From Aliiruegeria sabulilitoris (lineage in GTDB: Bacteria; Pseudomonadota; Alphaproteobacteria; Rhodobacterales; Rhodobacteraceae), in the NCBI RefSeq assembly GCF_001558155.1, contig NZ_LOAS01000007.1, positions 1-64,000 on the forward strand: DNA of 64,000 nucleotides, given 5' to 3'. The notes under the pieces are model-generated. The model had not been told where the DNA came from, made no database searches, and was given only the letters and a program-made list of their open reading frames with translations. Positions within the stretch are counted from its first letter, which is position 1; every line of letters starts with the position of its first letter. The translations under genes were made by a program, and so were the position numbers. Shown here in pieces: positions 24,501 through 33,116 of the stretch.

Positions 24501-24641
24501 CTAGCGCTGATAAAAAGGCGTAATCGGATCGAAACCATGTTCGGCAGGCTAAAGGGTTGGCGGCCTGTCGCGATAAGATATGACCGCTGCCCGAAAGTCC
24601 TCTTCTTAGCCCTCACGCTCGCAGAAACTGTCATGTTTTAG
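24501..24641 (+). pseudogene. IS427-type (IS5 family) transposase fragment
   Basis: About 45 codons ending at a TAG at 24641 read LIKRRNRIETMFGRLKGWRP and RYDRCPKVLFLALTLAETV, the characteristic end of IS427-group transposase OrfB (KRRNxIExxFxxLKxWRxxATRYDR). It is joined directly to the IS3 fragment with no start codon of its own. The apparent frame through both fragments is a chimera. Confidence 0.7.
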
Positions 24642-24672
24642 ATATAAGGCTGGAACGCGTCCTGACCCTAGG

Positions 24673-25683
24673 TGTTTGATCATATGGTTTGATGGTGCGA
24701 TCCATTCGATGGAATGGAAGGACGCCTTATAGGAAAGGTTCGTCATGGCAGCGCCACGACCACGCACGCCGTCCGAGCAGCAATACAGCGATCGCAAGCT
24801 TCGATCGCGGAGTTGAGCCGCGAGCTGGGTATCAATCCCAAGACAGTCGCGAAGTGACGAAAACGACAGACTGTCGAGGATCGGAAGACCGGCCCGACAG
24901 AACCGCGCTTAACCGTTTTGAGCGAAGAAGAGGAAGCGATGATCGTTGCGTTCAGGCGGCACACGCTGCTGCCGCTGGACGATTGTCTGTACGCAATGCA
25001 GCCGTCGATCCCGCACCTGACGCGCTCTTCTTTGCATCGATGTCTGCAGCGCCACGGTATCTCCCGCCTGCCGGACATGGATGGCGACAAGCCGAAACGG
25101 CAGAAATTCAAGCGCTACCCAATCGGTCTCTTTCACCTCTACATTGCCGAGGTGAGGACAGAAGAAGGTAAGCTCCATCTCTTTGTCGCCATTGACCGAA
25201 CCAGCAAGTTTGCGATGGCGCAACTGGTGGAGAAGGCCAATCGAAAGACGGCCTGGGAGTTCTTGGACTTGCTTCTCGAGGCTGTGCCGTACCAGATTCA
25301 CACAATCCTGACGGACAATGGCGTCCAGTTCGCTGAGCAACCGCGAAACAGGAATGTAATCGTCTCACGACCAATGCGTTTTGACATGATCTGTGAAGCC
25401 AACGGGATCGAGCACCGACTGACCAAACCGAACCATCCTTGGACCAACGGTCAGGTTGAACGCATGAAACGGACGATCAAAGAGGCCACTGTCAAAAGGT
25501 ATCACCACGAAAGTCACGACCAGCTTCGCATCCATCTGTTCGATTTTCTCGATGCATACAATTTCGCTCGGCGCCTCAAGAAACTCAGCGGCCTGACGCC
25601 ATATGAATACAAATGCAAAATCTGGACGTCAGAGCCAGAGCGATTCATCCTAAATCCGATCCACCAGATACCGGGACTGAACA
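24673..25683 (+). mobile_element. IS481-family insertion sequence
   Basis: A 1,011-bp element whose ends are TGTT (24673) and AACA (25683), with inner similarity between ends. It is flanked by CCTAGG (24667-24672) on the left and CCTAGA (25684-25689) on the right. NCTAGN is the known target consensus and six-base duplication of IS481 elements, so these are the duplicated target, with one base changed. It contains one transposase gene with two lesions. Confidence 0.78.
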
Positions 25684-25688
25684 CCTAG
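24729..25688 (+). pseudogene. IS481-family transposase with lost start and internal stop
   Basis: In frame the sequence reads GKVRHGSATTTHAVRAAIQR, ELGINPKTVAK, then TGA where Trp is expected (KWRKRQ), then continues through the integrase core to GLNT and a TAG at 25686-25688. Catalytic residues are present: FVAIDRTSK (Asp), ILTDNGVQF (Asp) and GQVERMKR (Glu). The expected ATG is ATA at 24729. A 256-codon open part from 24918 remains. The final TAG lies in the duplicated target site, outside the element itself. Confidence 0.8.
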
Positions 25689-26071
25689 AATAGGTTAACA
25701 TCTCCCTCGATAGCACTGTCATCGGTTCTTTCGGATACCTCTTCCCTGAAGAGTCTGTATTTAACTCCGCCCAGCCGCAACTGGCTGTTCAAAATCTGAA
25801 ACGTGGCGGATTTTCCCGCTTGCGATTCGCACGCGATGATACGCGCCGCTTGCGCCAAGTCGTCCAGTGTTTGGGTGGTGTAGTCTAGAGTTTGTAAACG
25901 TCGAACCTGACTCGGCGAAATATGAGCGGACTTCAAAATGAGCGACAGATCATTCTGGAATCCGCTCAATGCAACTTCGCATTTTTTTATCTCGTCGGCT
26001 AAGCGTTCTAAAAAAACTCGTGTCCAGTTGTCGTTATGTGAACCCTTTGCCCAATCCTGAGTGCCCGACAT
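25685..26071 (-). CDS. Hypothetical protein at the end of the chemotaxis operon
   Basis: A 128-residue, mainly helical protein with no signal peptide and no family I can name. It starts at an ATG that overlaps the cheY stop (TAATG), which shows operon membership and favours 26071 over an ATG at 26101. The middle (SPSQVRRLQTLDYTTQTLDD) looks like paired helices, and the acidic end is EGDVNLF. Its TAG stop (25685-25687) lies in the CTAG target of the IS481 insertion, so the element sits exactly at the end of the gene. AT content is higher than in most of the window. A chemotaxis accessory role is inferred from position only. Confidence 0.6.
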   Translation of the reverse strand: MSGTQDWAKGSHNDNWTRVFLERLADEIKKCEVALSGFQNDLSLILKSAHISPSQVRRLQTLDYTTQTLDDLAQAARIIACESQAGKSATFQILNSQLRLGGVKYRLFREEVSERTDDSAIEGDVNLF

Positions 26072-26457
26072 TACAGACGTCCAACAACTGACTCGATGCA
26101 TTTTTGAAGATCCGTTGGAGAGAATGGTTTTTTTATAAAGTTGTTCATTCCCAAACGTTGCCCCGCCTCGATTAGAGACTTCTCAGCCTTTCCCGTAATC
26201 AGAATAAAACCGGTCCCTTTCAATTGCGGATGTTGACGGAGAGTTTGGAGAAGTTGGAGTCCATCCATTCCCGGCATATTGAAGTCAGAGATAACAAGGT
26301 GCGCGGGTTGTGTCTCCAGTGCTTTCAATGCCGAGTTGGCATCCGCTGCGTGCCTCACGTTGCGGATCCCGAAAGCATCGAGAGCTTGTAGGATCAAGCC
26401 TCTGCTTGTGGACATGTCATCTACCACAAAAACATGCAAAAGATCTCGAAGGGCCAC
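26071..26457 (-). CDS. cheY: CheY-type single-domain response regulator (second copy)
   Basis: A 128-residue receiver domain. The acidic pair is in VFVVDDMSTSRGL (about 13-14), the phosphorylatable Asp in VISDFNMPGMDGLQLL (near 57), the conserved Thr in FILITGKAE and the Lys in FIKKPFSP (near 109). It would be phosphorylated by CheA and act on the flagellar motor or as a phosphate sink. It lies 4 nt from cheR and overlaps the next gene. The other receiver gene of this operon is at 30026. Confidence 0.88.
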   Translation of the reverse strand: MALRDLLHVFVVDDMSTSRGLILQALDAFGIRNVRHAADANSALKALETQPAHLVISDFNMPGMDGLQLLQTLRQHPQLKGTGFILITGKAEKSLIEAGQRLGMNNFIKKPFSPTDLQKCIESVVGRL

Positions 26458-26461
26458 GGCA

Positions 26462-27358
26462 CTAGTCCTTTCTGCGGCAGTTTGTCATTGCGCGTCGATA
26501 CGTTGTTGTGCCGCAGGCGTGGAAGTCACCTGTATACAACTCGTCGAGGCGCTCGGAATGGCCAAGAAACAAAAGTCCGCCAGGAAGGCAGGAGTTTTCG
26601 AAGCGTGGCCACAAATCGTGTTGAGTGATCTTGTCGAAATATATTACGACATTTCGGCAGAAGATCGCATCAAAGCCACGCCTCATGGGCCATTCGTCAA
26701 GAAGGTTCAGGTTTCTGAACGTTACAAGATTCCGTAGTTCTTTGTTGACTTGAAAAGTTGTAGAATTGGTGGAGTCATCGTGGTTCTTACTGAAGAATCG
26801 ATTTCTACGATTGGGTGAGATCAAGTCGGTTTGTGAGTCATCGAAAATGCCTTCTCTGGCGGTATTCAGGACATTTGAGTCAATGTCAGTCGCGAGTATG
26901 CGGATATCGAGATTCGAGGCGTCGGGAATTTTCTCAAGTACAACCATGGCAATGGAGTACGCCTCTGGGCCGGTTGAACATCCTGCAGACCAGAAACGCA
27001 GCCCCTCACCCGATCTGACTTTTGGGGCTAAATTAGTCTCGAGCTCCCGGATAAGGGTCTCAAAGTGATGGTTCTCACGGAAGAAACTGGTTACATTAGT
27101 CGTCAATGTGCTGATTAGTTCTTTTCGTTCTGATTTTCCGTTGGGTGATGAAACAAGTCTACAATACTCGGATCTTGACGTGATGCCGAGAGCTCTGAGT
27201 CTTTTGTTAAGGCGAGCGAAAAGCATCGGTGCTTTTTCAACTGGAATGACAAGGCCGGCATCCGACTTGGCAATTCCTGAAAGAACAGAGAATTGCTTTA
27301 GATCTTCTCTTGTCAATGTCGTTGAAGGAGGGAGGCTCATCGCCTCAGATACGTTCAT
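26462..27358 (-). CDS. cheR: CheR, chemoreceptor glutamate methyltransferase
   Basis: A 298-residue SAM-dependent methyltransferase. The N-terminal helical domain (FSVLSGIAKSDAGLVIP) is followed by the catalytic domain with TLTTNVTSFFRENHHF near 88-103, the SAM site FWSAGCSTGPEAYSIAM near 123 and IFCRNVVIYFDK near 235. The gene overlaps cheW by 4 nt (ATGA). No CheB methylesterase is present in the operon, so receptor demethylation would need a CheB encoded elsewhere. Codon use is more AT-rich than upstream in the operon. Confidence 0.92.
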   Translation of the reverse strand: MNVSEAMSLPPSTTLTREDLKQFSVLSGIAKSDAGLVIPVEKAPMLFARLNKRLRALGITSRSEYCRLVSSPNGKSERKELISTLTTNVTSFFRENHHFETLIRELETNLAPKVRSGEGLRFWSAGCSTGPEAYSIAMVVLEKIPDASNLDIRILATDIDSNVLNTAREGIFDDSQTDLISPNRRNRFFSKNHDDSTNSTTFQVNKELRNLVTFRNLNLLDEWPMRRGFDAIFCRNVVIYFDKITQHDLWPRFENSCLPGGLLFLGHSERLDELYTGDFHACGTTTYRRAMTNCRRKD

Positions 27359-27834
27359 ACTGCTTCTACCGATTGTTCCGGAAGGACGGTCTCAAGGTCC
27401 AAGACACGCAGCATTCGGCCGTCTACTATTGTCAGTGCTTTGACGAATCCGCGGTCCTTTTCTTCGGTCATTTCAGGAGGCGGCTGCATTTCGGAATCTG
27501 GAATGGCTAAAATGTCGGACACTGCGTCAACGAGCAAACCTACCGTTTGGTGGCGAATTTTCGAAACGATTATCACATTTCTTTCGCACGCTTCTTCGAC
27601 AGACAAGTCCAAGCGTCGCGCAAGGTCCACTATCGGGAGAACCGTTCCCCGCAAGTTGATAACACCACGCACGTAGTCGGCTGAATGGGGAATCGGTGTT
27701 GGTCGGGTCCATCCGCGTATTTCTCGGACTGACATGATATCGACCGAGTATTCCTGCTCGCCGACCCGAAATGAAAGCAATTCACGATCGGTGGCTTCGT
27801 TTTGAAGGGCAGTTTGTTCGTTCATATCTTTCAT
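27355..27834 (-). CDS. cheW: CheW, chemotaxis coupling protein
   Basis: A 159-residue CheW-like domain that links receptors to CheA. Family marks are LLSFRVGEQEYSVDIMSVRE, the RGVINLRGTVLPIVDLARRL core near residues 60-79 and VGLLVDAVSDIL. The start at 27834 overlaps the cheA stop (ATGA). A second in-frame ATG at 27825, preceded by AGGA, is also possible. It is translationally coupled to cheA and cheR. Confidence 0.92.
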   Translation of the reverse strand: MKDMNEQTALQNEATDRELLSFRVGEQEYSVDIMSVREIRGWTRPTPIPHSADYVRGVINLRGTVLPIVDLARRLDLSVEEACERNVIIVSKIRHQTVGLLVDAVSDILAIPDSEMQPPPEMTEEKDRGFVKALTIVDGRMLRVLDLETVLPEQSVEAV

Positions 27835-30029
27835 CCTGCTATTTGCAGGTCCGCAGAGCGGTACCTCGTTTTTCCATTTGCACTCGACAACAGGTCGACC
27901 GGGTCCAGAATGAGGGCAACTTGTCCATCCCCCAGGATAGTTGCAGCCGCGATTCCCGGTACGTAGCCGTAACTCTCCTGAAGGCCTTTGATTACGACCT
28001 GTCGTTGCTCGTGGATTCGATCGACGATCAATGCTGAACGCGTGCCGTCTTCCAGTGTGATCAGTAGAACGACACTTCCGTGATAGTCGGACCGTGGCTC
28101 GCGGAATCCAAGTTCGACGCCGAGATCCAACAAGGGAACAAAGCTTTGCCGCACCTGCAGAACCTGACTGTCGGCGCCTAGGGCGCGCATGTTTTCGTGT
28201 CGTGCCGTCAGTGTTTCGACGATCGAGCCAAGAGGTACGACGAGTGTCTCTCCAGCGGCTTCGACAACCATTCCGTCGAGTACGGCAAGCGTGAGTGGCA
28301 AGGAAATGGAAAAGGAGGTACCTTTTCCTGGTGTTGAAGTGATATGGACTTGTCCCCCGAGATCCTGAATGGATTTTCTGACGACATCCATGCCCACGCC
28401 ACGTCCTGACAGGTTGGAAACTGTTTTTGCGGTGGAAAAGCCTGGTAGGAACAGCAAGGCGTCGGTGTCGCTTTCGGACAGTGACTGGCCGGCTTGAACC
28501 AATCCTTTTTCTTCTGCGATGGCCCGAACCTTTTCTCGGTCGATCCCTCCACCGTCATCGCTCACTTCGATGACGACGCGGCCCGAACGATGAGCGGCAG
28601 AAAGCGTTATGCAACCTTCCTCCGACTTTCCGGCTTCAATACGAGACTCTGCGGATTCAAGGCCGTGATCGACTGCGTTGCGGATCATGTGGGTCAGAGG
28701 GTCTGCCAGTCTTTCGATGACGGTTTTGTCGACCTCAGTCGTTTCGCCGTCGGTTACCAGGCGAACGCGTTTTCCCAGAGAGGCCGAGGACTCTCGAACG
28801 ATGCGGGCCATGCGTTGGAACAGCGACTTGACCGGCTGGGCGCGGATCATCATCACGCTGTCCTGGATGTCCCGTGTCAATTGCATGAATTCTTCGAGGT
28901 CTTGGGCGACAGGTGAGTTTGCAGGGATTCCTGCCTGTGCGACGCTTTGGGACAGCATTGCCTGGTTGATCACCAGTTCGCCCACGAGGTTCACAAGGCG
29001 CTCGATACGCTCCAGATCAACGCGGACCGTTGCTGGCGGAGCAGAAGGCGAGCCAGAGCTTCTTTGGGTCTGGCTTTTCGCCGAAGCATGGGCGGGGGCC
29101 GGTGTTTCAGAAACCGGTGCCGTTTTTGGTGTTTGGGTTTCCTGTGCTCCCGGAAGAGTCAGGTTCAGGCGTGATATGGGCGGAGCGGAATTGGCGTCCT
29201 CGCTTTCGATGCTCTCAGCGGAGTCACCGGGAACTTCTGAGATTTCGGGGAGATCAGGGAGCGGCGGAAGTGAAAAACCTGACAATTCCTCGATCTCCAG
29301 GGTGCAGAGGCCTTCGACGAATTCGAAGACTTCCTCGATCTCGTTTCGAGCCCTATTGGTCTCCAGAATTATCTTCCAACTCAGCAAGGCCCCTTCGGCT
29401 TCCAGCTTGGAAAGGTCGGGGATGGCGCCGAGCGTGCATTCCGTTTCGGTGTGCCCCAATTCGCCGAGGGCACGAAGAATAAAGAGGGGTTCATTTCCGG
29501 AAGCAAACAGCTCCCGTTCCGGTCGAAACCGGATCTCGTAGCGCGTATCGCCTGTATCAACCGCGCCAAGCCCGAGGTCGAGCGACAGGGTCATCGGTTG
29601 GAAATCGGCAACTTCCTCTTCTTCCTCCCCCTCGGAGCCTCCGGTGAGCGACTCCAGCTCGCGCAAGGTGGGCTCGACGGCCGTCGCATCGGTCTCTACG
29701 TCGTCGCGGCAGTTCCGGACGATATCGAACAGGATGTCGGCGGCGCGCATGAACAGGAGAACGGCGTCGTGATCCAGCGCAAGGCGCCCGCCGCGCACTT
29801 CGTCCAGAACCGTCTCGTATCGGTGGGCGAAACGCACCAGATCGTCCAACCCGAATGCTCCCGCGCCCCCTTTGATGGAGTGAACGGCCCTGAAGCAGAC
29901 ATTGACCGTCTCGTCATCGGCCGCACCTTCATCGATCTGGGTCAACCCATCTTGAAGCGCTTCCAGCAGTTCGTCGCATTCAATGAAGAAGGAGGCGCGG
30001 ATTTCGGCCATCGGGTCCGGACTGGTCAT
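27831..30029 (-). CDS. cheA: CheA, chemotaxis histidine kinase
   Basis: A 732-residue kinase. P1 domain with phospho-His in AVHSIKGGAGAFGL (about residue 50). An acidic, Pro/Ala-rich linker and P2-like region lie at about 130-330. The P3 dimerisation domain (VDLERIERLVNLVGELVINQ) is near 335-355. The ATPase domain has the N box HMIRNAVDHGLES, G1 SDDGGGIDRE and G2 LSGRGVGMDVVRKS. The C-terminal CheW-like P5 domain is last. It overlaps cheY upstream and cheW downstream by 4 nt each. The N-terminal half is GC-rich like the window, the C-terminal part less so. Confidence 0.93.
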   Translation of the reverse strand: MTSPDPMAEIRASFFIECDELLEALQDGLTQIDEGAADDETVNVCFRAVHSIKGGAGAFGLDDLVRFAHRYETVLDEVRGGRLALDHDAVLLFMRAADILFDIVRNCRDDVETDATAVEPTLRELESLTGGSEGEEEEEVADFQPMTLSLDLGLGAVDTGDTRYEIRFRPERELFASGNEPLFILRALGELGHTETECTLGAIPDLSKLEAEGALLSWKIILETNRARNEIEEVFEFVEGLCTLEIEELSGFSLPPLPDLPEISEVPGDSAESIESEDANSAPPISRLNLTLPGAQETQTPKTAPVSETPAPAHASAKSQTQRSSGSPSAPPATVRVDLERIERLVNLVGELVINQAMLSQSVAQAGIPANSPVAQDLEEFMQLTRDIQDSVMMIRAQPVKSLFQRMARIVRESSASLGKRVRLVTDGETTEVDKTVIERLADPLTHMIRNAVDHGLESAESRIEAGKSEEGCITLSAAHRSGRVVIEVSDDGGGIDREKVRAIAEEKGLVQAGQSLSESDTDALLFLPGFSTAKTVSNLSGRGVGMDVVRKSIQDLGGQVHITSTPGKGTSFSISLPLTLAVLDGMVVEAAGETLVVPLGSIVETLTARHENMRALGADSQVLQVRQSFVPLLDLGVELGFREPRSDYHGSVVLLITLEDGTRSALIVDRIHEQRQVVIKGLQESYGYVPGIAAATILGDGQVALILDPVDLLSSANGKTRYRSADLQIAG

Positions 30030-30406
30030 GCTGTCGCTCCCGGCCCGGCAACCATGTGCAGTGCGCGCACGAGTTTCGCCGGGTCGAATGGCTTGACGAT
30101 CCAGCCGGTGGCGCCCGCGGCGCGGGCCCTTGCCTTGAGTTCGGGAGCGCTTTCGGTCGTCAGAACGAGGATCGGTGTTGCGCGATGGGCGTCTTGCCCG
30201 CGCACGGCCTCGATAAAGCCGAAACCATCCAGGCGCGGCATGTTGATGTCGGTAATTATCGCGTCGGGTTGCAGCCCGTCGAGGACCTCGAGCCCGTGCA
30301 CGCCGTCTTCGGCAAGTTGCGGCTCGAAGCCGGCCTGCGTCAACGCGAGCTTCAGCATGTCCCGGATCGTGCGGCTGTCATCTACGGCCAGAATGCTCAA
30401 ACTCAT
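30026..30406 (-). CDS. cheY: CheY-type response regulator (first copy)
   Basis: A 126-residue receiver domain. The acidic pocket is in ILAVDDSRTIRDML (Asp 8-9), the phospho-acceptor in IITDINMPRLDGFGFI (Asp 52), Thr in ILVLTTESAPEL and Lys in WIVKPFDPAKL (near 104). It is coupled to cheA by a 4-nt overlap, an arrangement typical of alphaproteobacterial che operons. Confidence 0.92.
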   Translation of the reverse strand: MSLSILAVDDSRTIRDMLKLALTQAGFEPQLAEDGVHGLEVLDGLQPDAIITDINMPRLDGFGFIEAVRGQDAHRATPILVLTTESAPELKARARAAGATGWIVKPFDPAKLVRALHMVAGPGATA

Positions 30407-30409
30407 GTC

Positions 30410-30691
30410 TCAAACCTCCCGGCCCGGCGCCGACAGTGCGGCCGAGTCGATCCCAAAAATAGAAAGTTGTTCGGTAAACGCTTCGGAACATGGCTGAAGC
30501 GAGAAACTCTTGCCGTCGGCCGCCCAGCTGCGTGCTGCAGACAGCAAGACCTGCAGCCCCGGCGTGCCGAGATGTGTAACGGCCTCGGCGGACATGCGGA
30601 GATCCTGGCCGCGTAACGCGGTGATGGCCTCGGCAAGAGGTGTGGCAGCGGGCAGATCGAGGCGGGCCGGCAGGGCGAGTTCGGCGCTCAT
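30410..30691 (-). CDS. STAS-domain protein at the head of the che operon
   Basis: A 93-residue STAS/anti-anti-sigma-type domain: LALPARLDLPAATPLAEAIT is the first strand-helix, VTHLGTPGLQVLLSAA the typical segment around the residue that is Ser in phosphorylated family members (Thr here), then FSLQPCSEAFTEQL. ATG at 30691 is taken as start; a GTG at 30700 is possible, and neither has a strong ribosome site. STAS genes head several alphaproteobacterial che operons; their role there is unclear. Confidence 0.7.
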   Translation of the reverse strand: MSAELALPARLDLPAATPLAEAITALRGQDLRMSAEAVTHLGTPGLQVLLSAARSWAADGKSFSLQPCSEAFTEQLSIFGIDSAALSAPGREV

Positions 30692-30805
30692 ATCCGGCAC
30701 CGTGGGTGCTGCTTCGGGTCCGGCACTGGTTTTCCCCTAGGTGATTGTCGTCTTTCCCAAGCCCTAAGGGGTGCCGGTTAACATGCCGTTTCTCGCCGAG
30801 ATTTT

Positions 30806-31774
30806 TTAGCCCAGTTCGAGCAGAGCCTGCAAATGAAGGGCCATTCCGATCAACGCGGCGTCGTCATCGGAAACAACCGTAACCGAAAACTGCTCCATGA
30901 AGCCGGAAAACCGGCCCTTGTCGCGCAGCGATTCCACGAATCCCATTTCGACCAGATAAGGCGCCATCGCCCGGCCGACACCGCCGATCAGGAACAAGCC
31001 GCCAAACGGCAGCTGGGTCAGGGCAAGATCGCCGGCAACCGCGCCGAGAAGGCGGGCGAAGAGACCAGCGGCCTCGCGGCAGAGCGTATCGCCCTCGGCC
31101 ACAGCGGCCATGATCTGCTTGCCCTTCAGCGTGGCTTTCTCCGGCACGCCCGCCTCAGAGCAGACGAACTCATGCAGCGCCACCAGCCCGCGTCCGGAAA
31201 GCGCGTCTTCCACGGCGGCGAATCCATGTGCCTTTTCAAGGAACTGCGCCAGTCGAACGTCGCGCTCGTCGCGGAGCGGCAGAGCGACGTGACCGCTCTC
31301 CGAGGGTGGCACGAAGCGTCCCGCGCGGGTATCGAAAACCGGCGCCGCGTTGAACCCGGTGCCGATGCCGATCACCAGCTGCGTTGCCTGAAGGCGCGGC
31401 GGGGGGCCGGCGATCACCGGGAAAAGCGCCTCGGAGGGCAGGTGGCCGAGGGCATGGCCCTGCGCCTGCAGGTCGTTCAGCAGTGTCACCGTGCCCGCGC
31501 CGGTGGCGTGGGCGAGGGTCGCGGCGTCAAGCGTCCAGTCGAGATTGGTCAGCGTGCCGACGCCCTCGCGCACGGGGCCGGCCATCGCCAGGCAGGCGGC
31601 GGCTGGCGTTTCGGTGCCGGTTTCGGCGATGTAGCGGTGCAGGACCGGCTCCAGCGAGTCGAACTCGGCATTGGGGTAGTGGCGGACGGAGCCGTGGATC
31701 ACCTTGCCGCCGCGCGCCAGCGCGACCCGGGTGTTGGTGCCGCCGATATCGGCGAGAAGGGAAGGGGCTGTCAT
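30806..31774 (-). CDS. glk: Glucokinase
   Basis: A 322-residue bacterial-type glucokinase. The phosphate-1 motif is LLADIGGTNTRVAL near residue 6. TNLDWTLD and LLNDLQAQGHAL (catalytic Asp near 100) follow, then GIGTGFNAAPV, SESGHVALP and LFLIGGVGRAMAPY. It phosphorylates glucose released by the neighbouring glucosidases. The start lies 10 nt from the end of the GH1 gene, with AAGGAAAC upstream, so aglR, bgl and glk form one transcript. Confidence 0.92.
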   Translation of the reverse strand: MTAPSLLADIGGTNTRVALARGGKVIHGSVRHYPNAEFDSLEPVLHRYIAETGTETPAAACLAMAGPVREGVGTLTNLDWTLDAATLAHATGAGTVTLLNDLQAQGHALGHLPSEALFPVIAGPPPRLQATQLVIGIGTGFNAAPVFDTRAGRFVPPSESGHVALPLRDERDVRLAQFLEKAHGFAAVEDALSGRGLVALHEFVCSEAGVPEKATLKGKQIMAAVAEGDTLCREAAGLFARLLGAVAGDLALTQLPFGGLFLIGGVGRAMAPYLVEMGFVESLRDKGRFSGFMEQFSVTVVSDDDAALIGMALHLQALLELG

Positions 31775-31784
31775 TTGCGTTTCC

Positions 31785-33104
31785 TTAGCTTGCCAGCGCG
31801 GCTTTCAGGGCATGATAGGAGGCTTTCGGTGTACGCTCCAGCGTATCGAAATCGACATGGATCAGGCCGAAGCGTTTTTCGTAACCGAGGGCCCATTCAT
31901 AATTGTCCATCAGCGACCACACGAAATAGCCCTCCAGCGGAACGCCCTCGGCGATAGCCTGCTTGGCGGCGTCGAAATGGCGGGCGAGATAGTCGATGCG
32001 CACCTGGTCGTCGACCTTGCCGTCGATGACGAGATCCGGATTGGCCATGCCGTTCTCGGTAACGTAGAGCGGCAGGTCGCCGGAGAAATCGGTGTGGCAC
32101 CGGCGCAGGAAATGCAGCAACCCCTCCGGGTAGATCTCCCAGCCCATCTGCGTCTTGGGCAGCGGGCCTTCGAGGCTCTTGAGCGCGGGCCAGGGGCCGG
32201 GATCGGCAGCGATGATCTCGCGCGTGTAGTAGTTCACGCCGAGCCAGTCGACGGGGGTGCCGATGATCTCCATGTCATCCTGCCAGCCTTCGGGGAAGTA
32301 GCGGCCAAGCGCGTTCACGATCCGCTCGGGATATTCCTTTCGGAACAAGCCGGAGATGAAGAAATTATTGTAGTAATCGTCGAAGGTTGCGGCCGCCTCG
32401 ATATCTTCCGGCTTGCCGGAGGCGGGTTGTGAGTAGGTGAAGTTGCACACCGCGCCGATTTCGCCGAAACCCTTCGCGCGCAACGCCTGCGTCGCGCTGC
32501 CATGCGCCAGAAGCACGTTGTGCATCGCGCGCGCAGCGCCGCGAATGTCGCGTTGGCCGGGAGCGTGCAGGCCGAGGAAATGGCTCAGGAAGCTCACGCA
32601 CCACAGCTCGTTGATCGTCGCCGTCTTCCAGACCCGGTCGCCCACGCGGTCCATCAGGATCTCGGCGTAATCGGCGAACCACTTGGCAACGTCCTTGTTG
32701 CGCCAGCCGCCCAGATCGGTCAGCGCCGAGGGCATCTCCCAGTGATACAGCGTCAGCATCGGCTTGATGCCACGCTCCAGCATGCCGTCCACGAGACGTT
32801 CGTAGAAATCGAGCCCCTCCGGGTTCACCGTCCCGCGCCCCTCGGGCAGTACCCGCGCCCAGGACGCTGAGAATCGATAGGCGTCGAAACCGGCATCGCG
32901 GATCAGGTCGAGATCGGCTTCCCAGCGGTGATAGTGATCGCAGGCAATCGCGCCATTCTCGGCCCGGATCACGTTGCCGGGCGTGGCGGCGAAATCGTCC
33001 CAATGGGTGGGACCGGCGCCACCGAAGGAATGGCCTTCGATCTGGTAGGCGGCCGTCGAGGCGCCGAACTGAAATCCTTCGGGGAAGTCACTGCGCTTGT
33101 ACAT
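31785..33104 (-). CDS. GH1 family beta-glucosidase
   Basis: A 439-residue family-1 glycoside hydrolase. Marks are FQFGASTAAYQIEG near the start, SASWARVLPEG, the acid/base segment TINELWC near 165 (where most members have NEP) and the nucleophile segment LYVTENGMA near 345. VWSLMDNYEWALGYEKRFGL lies near the C-terminus. It is cytoplasmic, with no signal peptide. The NEP to NEL change keeps the glutamate and may affect specificity only slightly. It lies 12 nt after aglR and 10 nt before glk; in rhizobial and roseobacter agl loci this gene set is common. Confidence 0.9.
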   Translation of the reverse strand: MYKRSDFPEGFQFGASTAAYQIEGHSFGGAGPTHWDDFAATPGNVIRAENGAIACDHYHRWEADLDLIRDAGFDAYRFSASWARVLPEGRGTVNPEGLDFYERLVDGMLERGIKPMLTLYHWEMPSALTDLGGWRNKDVAKWFADYAEILMDRVGDRVWKTATINELWCVSFLSHFLGLHAPGQRDIRGAARAMHNVLLAHGSATQALRAKGFGEIGAVCNFTYSQPASGKPEDIEAAATFDDYYNNFFISGLFRKEYPERIVNALGRYFPEGWQDDMEIIGTPVDWLGVNYYTREIIAADPGPWPALKSLEGPLPKTQMGWEIYPEGLLHFLRRCHTDFSGDLPLYVTENGMANPDLVIDGKVDDQVRIDYLARHFDAAKQAIAEGVPLEGYFVWSLMDNYEWALGYEKRFGLIHVDFDTLERTPKASYHALKAALAS

Positions 33105-33116
33105 GGCAGATGTCCT

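Noticed and set aside
29451-30616. Rightward open frames over the start of cheA and cheY
   Set aside because: Antisense to CheA P1 and CheY, whose motifs are clear; no ribosome sites.
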